This document shows positions 17,551 to 26,037 of a stretch of DNA of 64,000 nucleotides, one piece after another; positions within the stretch are counted from its first letter, which is position 1, and every line of letters starts with the position of its first letter. Under the pieces are notes generated by a model. The model did not search any database and had not been told where the DNA came from. It was given only the letters and a program-made list of their open reading frames with translations. Source of the stretch: Polyangiaceae bacterium (GTDB lineage: Bacteria > Myxococcota_A > Polyangia > Polyangiales > Polyangiaceae); the NCBI GenBank assembly GCA_020849655.1, contig JADLFU010000062.1:1-64000 (forward strand), read 5' to 3'. Both the position numbers and the translations under genes were made by a program.

Positions 17551-17565
17551 CGCACCAGCCGCGCT

Positions 17566-18489
17566 ATGACGGGCGTGATGTCGCCCCCGCCCTCGCCCGG
17601 CGTCGACCGGCGCGCCTTCGTCGTCGGCGCCGCGGTCGCGCTCGCGTCGGCGCGCGCGGGCGCCTCGCGGACTCCTCCGCCAGACCTGCGCCTGCTCGAC
17701 TGGAGCTTCGAGGACGCGCCTCCCTTCAAGCGACGAGCGCTCGTCGCGGTGCCGACGCACCTGTCGCCCGGCGAGCGCGCGCCGGTGCTGGTGCTCCTCC
17801 ACGGGCTCGGCGAGGCGAAGCAGGGCCCGGAGGCGGGCGTGTTCGCCTGGCTCGATCGCTACGGGATGGGCAGCTCGTACGCGCGCCTGCGTCACCCGCC
17901 GCTCGCCTCGACGCACAAGCGCAAGGATCTGTCCGACGCGCGCGCGCGCGAGCTGAGCGAGCTGCTCTCGCGGCGGCCGCTCGGCGGGCTCGTGCTCGTG
18001 TGCCCGTTCACGCCGAACGTGTGGAGCTACAAGAGCACGGACGGCGCGCTCGACCACTACGCGGCCTTCGTCCGCGGCCCGCTGCTCGAGCGCGTCGCGA
18101 AGGAGATCCCGGAGGCGGACCCCGCGCGGGTGGGGCTCGACGGGTGCTCGCTCGGCGGGTTCGTCGCGCTCGAGGTCGCGCGCCGGCGACCCGACGGGTG
18201 GCGCTCGCTCGGGGTCGTGCAGCCCGCGATCGCCGAGCGCAAGGTGAGCGGGTACGCCGACGTGCTCGCCCGGGCGGCGCGCGAGCACCGGACGCGCCTG
18301 CACGTCGAGTCGAGCACGTACGATCCGTACCTGCGGGTGTCGCGGCTCCTCCACGAGGGGCTGATCTCGCGGGGCGTCGTGGCCGCCCTCACCGTGCCGC
18401 CGGGGCCTCACGACCAGGTGTTCCTGCGAGACGTGGGGACGCTCGAGATGCTGCTGTTCCACGACCGCGCGCTCAGGGCCGAGAGTTGA
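17566..18489 (+). CDS. Alpha/beta-hydrolase esterase, probably exported
   Basis: A 307-residue hydrolase. An N-terminal twin-arginine-like segment (VDRRAFVVGAAVALASA) suggests Tat export; it is short, so lipid anchoring or another route is possible. The core shows VLVLLHGLGE (oxyanion hole) and the nucleophile elbow GCSLGG. A His candidate in PPGPHDQVF near the C-terminus completes the triad. It resembles esterase D / feruloyl-esterase-type enzymes. It lies 15 bp after the CPBP gene in the gltX operon. An in-frame ATG at 17578 is an alternative start. Confidence 0.75.
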   Translation: MTGVMSPPPSPGVDRRAFVVGAAVALASARAGASRTPPPDLRLLDWSFEDAPPFKRRALVAVPTHLSPGERAPVLVLLHGLGEAKQGPEAGVFAWLDRYGMGSSYARLRHPPLASTHKRKDLSDARARELSELLSRRPLGGLVLVCPFTPNVWSYKSTDGALDHYAAFVRGPLLERVAKEIPEADPARVGLDGCSLGGFVALEVARRRPDGWRSLGVVQPAIAERKVSGYADVLARAAREHRTRLHVESSTYDPYLRVSRLLHEGLISRGVVAALTVPPGPHDQVFLRDVGTLEMLLFHDRALRAES

Positions 18490-18521
18490 CGGGCGAGGCC
18501 GGCCGTGGTCGAGGTCGGCGC

Positions 18522-18992
18522 ATGCGACAGGCGGTGGTCGGCTGGGTGGTCGCGGCGGCGCTCGGCGCGACGGCCTCGGCGCGCGCGGAGACGGCGCGAG
18601 AGGCCGCGGAGGCCGCGCTCGCCGCCTCGAGCGAGGCCCAGGCGCCGAGGGAGATCGCCGAGGCGAGGCGCGCGCTCCTGCGGGCGAGGGGCGCGCGGGA
18701 GGCGGGCGACGCGAAGGCGGGCGAGCGCCTCGAGGCCGTCGCGAGGATGTGGGCGCTCACCGCGCGCGACGTGGCCGAGGCGAAGCGCGCCGAGGACGCG
18801 CTCACCGAGGCGCAGCAGAAGACCGCCGAGGCGCGCGACAAGGCGGCGCGCGAGCGGGCGCTCCTCGAGGAGCGCGTCGCCGAGCGCGCCCGCGCGAAGC
18901 TCGATCTCGAGCGCGCCGAGGCCGAGGCGAAGGCCCAGAAGGCCGCGCCGAAGCCGGTCGCGAAGCCGAAGAAGCGAGGGAAGCGCCCGTGA
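18522..18992 (+). CDS. Small exported coiled-coil protein, DUF4398-like
   Basis: A 156-residue protein. A signal peptide ends at ASARA (about residue 22). The rest is almost entirely Ala/Arg/Glu-rich helix. The pattern APREIAEARRALLRARGAREAGDAKA matches the DUF4398 type of periplasmic helical hairpin, and a Lys/Pro-rich tail (KPVAKPKKRGKRP) follows. The next gene overlaps it by 4 bp and begins with a similar helical region, so the two may pair in the periplasm. Exact function unknown. Confidence 0.65.
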   Translation: MRQAVVGWVVAAALGATASARAETAREAAEAALAASSEAQAPREIAEARRALLRARGAREAGDAKAGERLEAVARMWALTARDVAEAKRAEDALTEAQQKTAEARDKAARERALLEERVAERARAKLDLERAEAEAKAQKAAPKPVAKPKKRGKRP

Positions 18993-20062
18993 GGCGCGCG
19001 CTCGTCGTCGCGGCGGCGCTGTGGCTCGCCGGCTGCGGCGCGGTGCGCACGCGCCCGGCCTCGCTCGCCGACGCTCGCGCCGCCTCCGAGACGCCGTCAT
19101 CCAAGGAGGCGAGCGCGCTCGCGCCGCAGTCGTTCGCCGAGGCCGAGCGCCTGCGCAAGGAGGCCGAGCAGGCGGACGCCAAGGGCGACACCGCGAGCGC
19201 GCAATTCCTCGGCGAGGAGGCGGTGGCGGCGTACGCTCGCGCGTTCGTGCACGCCCGCACGGTGCGCGCGACGCAGCAGCTCGAGGCGGCGAGGGCCGAG
19301 CAGGCGAAGGCCGAGGAGGAGCTCGGTCGCCTCCAGGGCGAGCAGTCGCGCGCGGCGACCGACGTCGCGGCGCTCCAGCTCCGCGCGAAGGCGCTGCGAG
19401 ACGCCCCGGCGCCGGGCGCCGTCGAGCGCGCCGATCCGGCCCGCGAGCGCGCGCGACGCGACGCGGCCCGCGCGCTGCTCGCCGACGCGTCGATGCTGTG
19501 CGCCGCGGCGCGCCTCGTGGGCGCGTCGGACGACGCGCTGAAGGCGCCGCTCGAGGCCGCGCGCGCGGTCGAGGGCGATCTCGACAAATCTCCCGTGCCC
19601 GTGGATCGCGCGCTGTCGAGCCGCGCCGCGTGCCTCGCGGCGCTCGTGCAGGCGAGGCGCGCCGCAGGCCCCGCGACCGACGCCGGTCAGACGCTGCTCG
19701 AGGAGCTCGGGAGGGAGGGCTCCGTCTCGCCCGCGCGCGACGATCGGGGCGTCGTCGTCTCGATCGGCGGCGCGTTCGACGGCGGCGACGTCTCGAAGCG
19801 CGCGCGGCCCGCGCTGGAGCTGCTCGCGAAGGTGGCGAAGGCGCACCCGTCGATGCCCGTGCTGGTCGTGCTGCACGACGCGGCGCGCGTCGACGACAGG
19901 ACGGCGGAGCGGCGCGAGGCGGCCGTGCGCTCGGCGCTCGGCGCGCCCAAGCTCGACGTCGTGCGCGCGGGCCAGGCGAGGCCCGTCGCCGATCCGCGGC
20001 GCGACAAGGCCGCGAACGACCGCGTCGAGATCGTGTTCGTCGAGGGCAAGCCGCCGACGTGA
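18989..20062 (+). CDS. Lipoprotein with DUF4398-like helices and OmpA-like C-terminal domain
   Basis: A 357-residue lipoprotein. The GTG start (GTGA overlap) gives a short signal ending in LAGC. Residues about 40-130 are DUF4398-like heptad helices (SFAEAERLRKEAEQADAKGD). A central alpha-helical region follows, and then a divergent OmpA/MotB-like domain (RARPALELLAKVAKAHPSMPVLVVLHDA ... NDRVEIVFVE). OmpA domains bind peptidoglycan, so this likely links outer membrane and cell wall. The usual Asp and Arg of the diaminopimelate site are only partly recognisable. It lies between a DUF4398-like gene and the FGE-like gene. Confidence 0.75.
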   Translation: MRRALVVAAALWLAGCGAVRTRPASLADARAASETPSSKEASALAPQSFAEAERLRKEAEQADAKGDTASAQFLGEEAVAAYARAFVHARTVRATQQLEAARAEQAKAEEELGRLQGEQSRAATDVAALQLRAKALRDAPAPGAVERADPARERARRDAARALLADASMLCAAARLVGASDDALKAPLEAARAVEGDLDKSPVPVDRALSSRAACLAALVQARRAAGPATDAGQTLLEELGREGSVSPARDDRGVVVSIGGAFDGGDVSKRARPALELLAKVAKAHPSMPVLVVLHDAARVDDRTAERREAAVRSALGAPKLDVVRAGQARPVADPRRDKAANDRVEIVFVEGKPPT

Positions 20063-20901
20063 GGCGCGCGGCCGTGCTCGCCGCGCTGCTCGTCGCGTCC
20101 GGCGCGGCGATCGCGGGGACGGCGTGGGTGGCCGAGCGAGACGCAGGCGCGCCGCTGCGCTGCGCGGCCGGGCTCGTCGCGATAGGCCCCCGCTGCTGCG
20201 GCGAGGGCCAGACGCTCTCCGGCGATCGCTGCGTCGGCGAGCCCGCGCGCTGCCCGTCGACCCACGAGCGGCGGCGCGACGGCTGCGTGGCGCGGCCCCG
20301 GCGCGTCCTCGTCGCGGGCGGTGAGGCGCACCTCGGCCCCTCCGACTGGGAGGCCCAGGGAGTGGTCGAGGCGCGCACGGTGCGCGCGGGCGCGCTGTCG
20401 GTCGACGTCCACGAGCTCGACGTCGCGACGCACGCGGCGTGCGTCGACGCCGGCGCGTGTCGAGGCCCCGTCGACCGCGCCGATCCGGGCCGCGCCGCGG
20501 CGCTCACGCTCGAGGAGGCGCGCGCGCTCTGCCGCTTCACCGGCGCCCGCCTGCCGACCGACGACGAGTGGACGTGGCTGGCGATGGGCGCGGCGACGCG
20601 CCGGTACCCGTGGGGCGACACCGGGCTCGTGTGCTCGCGGGCCGCCTTCGGGCTCGTCGCCGGTCCCTGCGCCCGCGGCGCGCGCGGCCCCGATCTCGTC
20701 GGCGCGCGGCCAGGCGGCGCGACCCCCGAGGGCCTCCAGGATCTAGCGGGGAACCTCGCGGAGTGGGCCACGACGGCCGACGGCGCCCGGGCGCGCGGCG
20801 GCTCCTTCCTCTCGACGGCGGCCGCGGAGCTCCGCGGTTGGCGGCCCGGCGCGCTGCCCGACGCGCAGGCGACCGGGGCGCGCTGCGTGGTCGATCGGTA
20901 A
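20059..20901 (+). CDS. Formylglycine-generating enzyme (SUMF1)-like protein
   Basis: A 280-residue exported protein with a signal or anchor segment. A Cys-rich 50-residue region follows (CAAG...CCGEG...CVGE...C...C). The rest is an FGE/SUMF1 fold: CRFTGARLPTDDEWTWLAMGAATRRYPWGD, GNLAEWATT, and ARGGSF near the end. SUMF1-fold proteins either oxidise sulfatase cysteines or bind ligands; the C-terminal copper-site Cys pair of true FGE is not evident, so a non-catalytic or lipoprotein-linked role is possible. GTGA overlap with the OmpA-like lipoprotein. Its 3' 159 bp overlap the convergent phosphorylase gene. Confidence 0.78.
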   Translation: MRRAAVLAALLVASGAAIAGTAWVAERDAGAPLRCAAGLVAIGPRCCGEGQTLSGDRCVGEPARCPSTHERRRDGCVARPRRVLVAGGEAHLGPSDWEAQGVVEARTVRAGALSVDVHELDVATHAACVDAGACRGPVDRADPGRAAALTLEEARALCRFTGARLPTDDEWTWLAMGAATRRYPWGDTGLVCSRAAFGLVAGPCARGARGPDLVGARPGGATPEGLQDLAGNLAEWATTADGARARGGSFLSTAAAELRGWRPGALPDAQATGARCVVDR

Positions 20902-22212
20902 GCCGCCCTCGACGCGCCCGAGCACGAGCGGCGGCGTCGGGAAGCTCGCGTCGGCGATCGTGAACGCGCGCTTCACACGCGAGAGGACCGCCTTCGCCTG
21001 CGCGCGGTCGTCCGCGTGGATCGTCGCGAGCTGCACGCCCTTCTTCACGCGCGCGCCGCGCGCCACCGAGAGCTCGAGGCCGACGTCGGGCTTGACGACC
21101 TGGTCGGCGCGCGTGCGCCCCGCGCCCAGCTCCACCGCGGTCAGGCCGAGCTCCAGGGGATCGATCGCGGTCACCCAGCCCGCGCGCTCGGACAGCACCT
21201 CGAGCTGCACCTTCGCGCGGGGCAGCCGGTCGGGCTCGTCGACGACGCGCGCGTCGCCCCCGTGCGCCGCGACGAGGCGCCTCATCGTCGCCACGCCCTT
21301 GCCGCTCGTGAGGGCCTTCTGCAGCTTGGCCTCGGCCTCGGCGAGCCGCTTCGCCTTCTGGCCGAGCACGAGCATCTCAGCGCCGAGCGCGAGCGTGAGC
21401 GCGACGGTGTCGTCGGGCCCCTTGCCGTGCAGCACCTCGATCGCCTCGCGCGTCTCCAGCGCGTTGCCGATCGTCCTGCCGATCGGCGCGCTCATGTCGG
21501 TCAAGAGGGCGACGACCCTCTTGCCGCCGCGCGCGCCCACGCGGACGAGCGCCTCGGCCAGCACCCGCGCGCTCGCCTCGGTCTTCATGAAGGCCCCTGC
21601 GCCCACCTTCACATCGAGCACGAGCGCGTCGATCCCCTCGGCGAGCTTCTTCGAGAGGATGGAGGCGACGATCAAGGGCACGCACTCGACCGTCGCGGTC
21701 ACGTCGCGGAGCGCGTAGATGCGCTTGTCCGCCGGCGCGATCTCCTTCGTCTGCCCGATCATCGACGCGCCGACCTCGGCGACCGTCCGGGCGAACGCCC
21801 GCGTGTCGAGGTTCACGTCGAACCCGGCGATGGCCTCGAGCTTGTCGAGCGTGCCGCCGGTGTGCCCGAGGCCGCGCCCCGACACCATCGGCACCGGCAC
21901 GCCGCACGCGGCGACGAGCGGCGCGAGGCAGAGGGAGATCTTGTCGCCGACCCCGCCCGTCGAGTGCTTGTCGACCTTGACGCCGGGCACCTTCGACAGG
22001 TCGAGCACCTCGCCGCTCCGGAGCATCGCCTGCGTGAGCGCGTCGGTCTCGGCGTCGGTCATCCCGCGCTGGAACACGGCCATCAGCCACGCGGACATCT
22101 GGTAGTCGGCGAGCTCCCCGGAGGAGAAGGCGCCGATGAGGCGCGCGATCTCCGCCGCGGTGTGCTCGCCGCCGTCACGTTTGTGCGCCAACAGCTCGAC
22201 GATCGAGGACAT
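20743..22212 (-). CDS. deoA: Pyrimidine-nucleoside (thymidine) phosphorylase
   Basis: A 489-residue phosphorylase of nucleoside salvage that converts pyrimidine nucleosides and phosphate to base and (deoxy)ribose-1-phosphate. Signature stretches are VDKHSTGGVGDKISL, MVSGRGLGHTGGTLDKLEAI and LVLDVKVGAGAFMKT. The family normally has about 430-440 residues, ending near PPLVLGRVEGG here. The last 50 or so residues (RPGRLRVGQRAGPP...) are Arg/Gly-rich, unlike the family, and lie antisense to the FGE-like gene. This suggests a lost stop codon. It starts 17 bp after the GspE-N-like gene and is probably co-transcribed with it. Confidence 0.93.
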   Translation of the reverse strand: MSSIVELLAHKRDGGEHTAAEIARLIGAFSSGELADYQMSAWLMAVFQRGMTDAETDALTQAMLRSGEVLDLSKVPGVKVDKHSTGGVGDKISLCLAPLVAACGVPVPMVSGRGLGHTGGTLDKLEAIAGFDVNLDTRAFARTVAEVGASMIGQTKEIAPADKRIYALRDVTATVECVPLIVASILSKKLAEGIDALVLDVKVGAGAFMKTEASARVLAEALVRVGARGGKRVVALLTDMSAPIGRTIGNALETREAIEVLHGKGPDDTVALTLALGAEMLVLGQKAKRLAEAEAKLQKALTSGKGVATMRRLVAAHGGDARVVDEPDRLPRAKVQLEVLSERAGWVTAIDPLELGLTAVELGAGRTRADQVVKPDVGLELSVARGARVKKGVQLATIHADDRAQAKAVLSRVKRAFTIADASFPTPPLVLGRVEGGLPIDHAARPGRLRVGQRAGPPTAELRGRRREEGAAARPGAVGRRGPLREVPR

Positions 22213-22229
22213 GTGTGGTGGGTCGACTC

Positions 22230-23303
22230 TCAGATCTTGTTCAGCTCTTCGATGAACTCCCAGTCGGCGATCAGGTGCTTCCTGAGGAGCAGCGACAGCA
22301 GCGTCGCGACCATCTTCTCCCAGCGCGCGTTGTCGCCGAGGATCTCGCTCGCGTCCGCGCCGTAGGCCGACGCGCGCAGCGCCGCGACGATGTCGCGCGC
22401 CGTCAGCAGCTCCTTCGGCTCGCCGCTCTCGGGCGGCTCGTCGGGCGCGGGGCCCCGCGGCTTGCGGCGCGGCAGCGCGACGGTCGTGCCGTCGAGGAAG
22501 GTGAGCGCCATCATCCGCGCCATGCGCTTCGCCTTCTCGTCGGCGTCGAGCTTCGCCGGGACGGGCACCTCGCGCACCGCGACCTCGGGCCCCTCGTCGT
22601 CGAACGACACCGGGACGCTGTGCAGCTCGCCGCGCATCGCCGGCACGGCGGGCATCGGCTGCCGCGGCGGCGGCGCCTCCTCGGGCGGCGTGTCGGCGAG
22701 CGACGCCGCGGGAGGGTCGGGCGTGGGATCGGGCGCGATGTCGAGCTCCTCGACCTCCGGCGGCGCGTCCGCGGGCAGGATGACGGGCTCGCTGCCGCTC
22801 GATCCGCGGGCCTCGTTGCGGAGCGCGTCCGGAGGCACGCTCGGCAGCGTCCCGCGCCCGCCCCCGTAGTAGACGCGGATCGCGTTTCGGATGTCGCTCG
22901 GCGGCGCGATCATCGCGCGCACCGGCAGCCCCGCGGCCTCGGCGACGACCTTGAGCGCCTCCTCGTTGCTCGGGTCATCCATCGCGACGTACAGCGTCTC
23001 GCCCTGCTTGCGGACGTGGCGCACGTAGATCGGCACGAGACAGAACTGCTCGACGACCGCGCGCGGCACGAGGTTCAGCAGCTGGCGCGAGAAATCGATG
23101 TGGTAGAGCGACACCCACGGCGCGCTCAGCTGCTGCGACAGGATCTGCGTGAGCTGCGTCTCGTTGACGAGCCCCGCCTCGACGAGCAGCGTGCCGAGCC
23201 GCCGCCCGTCGCGCTTCTGGCGCTCGAGCACCACGAGCAGCTCCTCCTCGGAGAGGATGCCGGCCTCGACGAGCAGCTGTCCCAGGCGGATGCGAGGAGC
23301 CAT
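22230..23303 (-). CDS. GspE/MshE N-terminal-domain protein
   Basis: A 357-residue cytoplasmic protein. Residues 1-150 form a GspE_N/MshEN domain (RLGQLLVEAGILSEEELLVVLERQK, LGTLLVEAGLVNETQLTQILSQQL, LNLVPRAVVEQFCLVPI, VAMDDPSNEEAL), a fold that binds c-di-GMP in MshE-type ATPases. A Pro/Glu-rich disordered stretch (about 165-265) and a C-terminal helical part follow. There is no ATPase domain, so it may be a stand-alone c-di-GMP sensor or a type IV pilus/secretion adaptor. The ATG at 23303 has TAACGT (23320-23315) 11 nt upstream. Confidence 0.8.
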   Translation of the reverse strand: MAPRIRLGQLLVEAGILSEEELLVVLERQKRDGRRLGTLLVEAGLVNETQLTQILSQQLSAPWVSLYHIDFSRQLLNLVPRAVVEQFCLVPIYVRHVRKQGETLYVAMDDPSNEEALKVVAEAAGLPVRAMIAPPSDIRNAIRVYYGGGRGTLPSVPPDALRNEARGSSGSEPVILPADAPPEVEELDIAPDPTPDPPAASLADTPPEEAPPPRQPMPAVPAMRGELHSVPVSFDDEGPEVAVREVPVPAKLDADEKAKRMARMMALTFLDGTTVALPRRKPRGPAPDEPPESGEPKELLTARDIVAALRASAYGADASEILGDNARWEKMVATLLSLLLRKHLIADWEFIEELNKI

Positions 23304-23373
23304 CGTGCGGGGCCACGTTACCCCGAGATCGCGCGGGCGACCCCGGCAAAGGTTGTGGTAGCTTCCCGCACCC

Positions 23374-26037
23374 GTGATCGCGTGCCCTGGCTGCTCGGCC
23401 GACTGCTCATCGGCAGACCGCTTCTGCGCGAGGTGCGGGTTCCCGATCGGCGACGTGCAGGAGGCTCCAGGCGACTCGCTCGTCGGCAAGGTGCTGCCGG
23501 GCGGCTACTCGATCACGGAGCTCATCGGCACCGGCGGGATGGGCAGCGTGTACCGCGGCGAGCAGAGCGCGCTCGGGCGCAGCGTCGCCATCAAGGTCAT
23601 CCACCGCCACCTGCTCTCCGACGAGGCGTCGAGCGCGCGGTTCATCACCGAGGCGCGCGCGGCGAGCCGGCTGAACCACCCGAACTCCGTCAGCGTGTTC
23701 GACTTCGGCAAGACCGACGACGGCGCGCCCTACCTCGTGATGGAGTACCTGCGCGGCAAGGATCTGTCGCGCGTGCTCCACGAGGACGGCTGGCTGCCGA
23801 TCCGGCGCGTCGTCGAGATCATCCGCCAGGTGCTGCTCGCGCTCGGCCAGGCGCACGAGCTCGGCATCATCCACCGCGATCTGAAGCCCGAGAACATCGT
23901 GCTCGAGCCGATGCGCGGCGGCGCGGACTTCGTGAAGGTCGTCGACTTCGGCCTCGCGAAGCTCCAGGGCGACGCGCAGCCCGTCGAGTCCCGCCGCGTC
24001 ACCCGGCCAGGCATCGTGTGCGGGACGCCCGACTACATGGCGCCGGAGCAGGGCCGCGGCGACGCCATCGACGCGCGCGCCGATCTCTACGCCGTCGGCG
24101 TGGTGCTCTTCCTGTTGCTGACGGGCCGGCTGCCGTTCGAGGCGGAGTCGCCGACGCAGGTCGTCCTGATGCACCTCACCGTCGCGCCGCCCGACCCGCG
24201 CCGCCTCGCGCCAGAAAGAAACATTTCTGACATGGTCGCCGAGATCTGCCTGAGGGCGCTCGAGAAGTCGCCCGCGGCGCGGTTCCAGTCGGCCGACGAG
24301 TTCGCGGCGGCCCTGCTCGAGGCGCGGCGCCAGCTCGAGGCGCAGCGGCCGCCGTCGGGCGCCGTCTGCAGCGCGTGCGGCCAGACGAACTCGGGCTCGC
24401 CGAAGTTCTGCGGGGAGTGCGGCGCGCGCATGGCCGTGCCGCTGCCGACGTCCATCATCCCGAACCCGACGACGAGGACGCCGGGGCGCGTGTCGAGCTG
24501 GCCGAAGTTCCCGCTGCCGCTCACGGGGCGCGAGGACGATCTCGGGTGGCTCGCGGACAGGCTCGGCGAGGTCGAGGGCGCGCTCGTCGGGGCGAGGATC
24601 GTCGGAGAGGACGGCGCCGGCAAGACGCGCCTCGCGTCGGAGTTCCTCGCGCGCCAGCGAGAGCGAGGCGCGCGCGTGGTCGAGGTGGGCCCCGATCCGC
24701 ACCTCGCGGACGTCGGCTACCACGCCCTCTCGCGCGCGATCATCGGGCTCGGCGAGCTCCCCGAGGACGGCGGGACGGAGCGGCGCTGGCCGTCGGCCTC
24801 CGCGGAGGCGGCGCGAGGGCTCTCGGAGGTGCTCGGCAGGGAGCCGAAGACCCCCGACACCCTCTCCCCCGAGGACCGCCGCTACCTCGCCGCGACCGCG
24901 CTGCGGTGGGCGCTCTCGCACGCGGCGCGCGACGAGCGGCGCACGATCCTCTTCATCGACGATCTGCACCGCGTGGACGGCGCGAGCCGCAACGCGTTCG
25001 CCGACGTGATGGGCGAGCCGCTGCTCGCGCCCGTGCTCGTGCTCGCGACCCACCTCATCGGCCTCGACGTCGGGTGGGGCTCGAGCGCCGCGGCGCGCGT
25101 GATCTCCGGCATCTCGCCCGCGGCCGCGCGCGAGCTCATCCGGGGGCGCTCCAACGCGTCGGTCGCGCCCCGGGCGAGGGACGACGCGCGGGGCGTGACG
25201 CCGCTCTTCGTCGAGCACCTCATCCGCTTCACGCGGGACGGCGGCACCGAGCCGCCGACGCGCCTCGCCGATCTCCTGTCGCTGCGCGTCGAGCACCTCG
25301 AGCCCGCCGCTCGGCTGCTCCTGCAGGCGCTCGCGGTGCTCGGCGACGACGTGCCCCGCGATCGCGCGCGGCGCATCACGCCCGACGTCGACGTCGACGC
25401 GGCGGTCATCGCGCTGCTGCGCGGCGGCTTCCTCACCGATCACCGGCGCGGGCTCTCCCTCTCGCACCCGCTGCTCCGCGAGGTCGTCGCGGCGGGCACG
25501 CCCGCGGCCGTCCGCCGCGAGCTCCACGAGCGCGCGCTCGAGCTCGCCGACCAGCTCGATCTGCCCACCGAGGTGCGCGCGCTGCACGCGCTAGGCGCCC
25601 ACGACTCCTTCCAGGCGCTCGTCCTCTTCGAGCAGCTCGCGAAGCGCGCCGAGGCGCGCGGCGACGCGGAGGGCACGATCCTCGCGCTGCGTCGCGGGCT
25701 CGAGGTCGCGCGGCGCGAGGTGTTCCGCGGCGAGCTCGACGATCCGACGGGCGCGATGATCATCTTCAGCCGCAAGCTCGGCGAGGCGCTCGCGCGGAGC
25801 GGGAACTTCACCGACGCGAACGGCGTGCTCCGCGAGGCCCTCGACCTCGATCCGGCCGGCGTCGAGCGCGCGCGCGTCCTCGTCTCGCTGGCCGAGGTGG
25901 CGCTCGGCCGCGGTCGCGCCGCGGAGGCGACCGAGCACCTCTCGCGCGCCGAGTCGGCCGCCAGGGGCCTCGACGACCCCACGCTGTCGGGCGAGCTCCT
26001 GCGCGTCCAGGCGCAGCTCGCGAGGGCGGCCCGGTGA
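23374..26037 (+). CDS. Ser/Thr protein kinase with two zinc ribbons and an AAA ATPase/TPR region
   Basis: An 887-residue soluble kinase. An N-terminal zinc ribbon (C4, C7, C18, C21) precedes a Hanks kinase domain (glycine loop IGTGGMGSVY, K74, HRDLKPEN with D169, DFG at 191, GTPDYMAPEQ). A second ribbon (CSACG...CGECG, about residues 333-350) joins it to an AAA-type NTPase with Walker A GEDGAGKT and Walker B ILFIDD. A helical, TPR-like tail follows. It resembles myxobacterial kinase-ATPase sensors of the PknK/AfsK-regulator type. There is no membrane segment. The GTG start follows an extended -10 (TGGTAGCTT) by 9 nt; the next gene overlaps its stop. Confidence 0.92.
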   Translation: MIACPGCSADCSSADRFCARCGFPIGDVQEAPGDSLVGKVLPGGYSITELIGTGGMGSVYRGEQSALGRSVAIKVIHRHLLSDEASSARFITEARAASRLNHPNSVSVFDFGKTDDGAPYLVMEYLRGKDLSRVLHEDGWLPIRRVVEIIRQVLLALGQAHELGIIHRDLKPENIVLEPMRGGADFVKVVDFGLAKLQGDAQPVESRRVTRPGIVCGTPDYMAPEQGRGDAIDARADLYAVGVVLFLLLTGRLPFEAESPTQVVLMHLTVAPPDPRRLAPERNISDMVAEICLRALEKSPAARFQSADEFAAALLEARRQLEAQRPPSGAVCSACGQTNSGSPKFCGECGARMAVPLPTSIIPNPTTRTPGRVSSWPKFPLPLTGREDDLGWLADRLGEVEGALVGARIVGEDGAGKTRLASEFLARQRERGARVVEVGPDPHLADVGYHALSRAIIGLGELPEDGGTERRWPSASAEAARGLSEVLGREPKTPDTLSPEDRRYLAATALRWALSHAARDERRTILFIDDLHRVDGASRNAFADVMGEPLLAPVLVLATHLIGLDVGWGSSAAARVISGISPAAARELIRGRSNASVAPRARDDARGVTPLFVEHLIRFTRDGGTEPPTRLADLLSLRVEHLEPAARLLLQALAVLGDDVPRDRARRITPDVDVDAAVIALLRGGFLTDHRRGLSLSHPLLREVVAAGTPAAVRRELHERALELADQLDLPTEVRALHALGAHDSFQALVLFEQLAKRAEARGDAEGTILALRRGLEVARREVFRGELDDPTGAMIIFSRKLGEALARSGNFTDANGVLREALDLDPAGVERARVLVSLAEVALGRGRAAEATEHLSRAESAARGLDDPTLSGELLRVQAQLARAAR

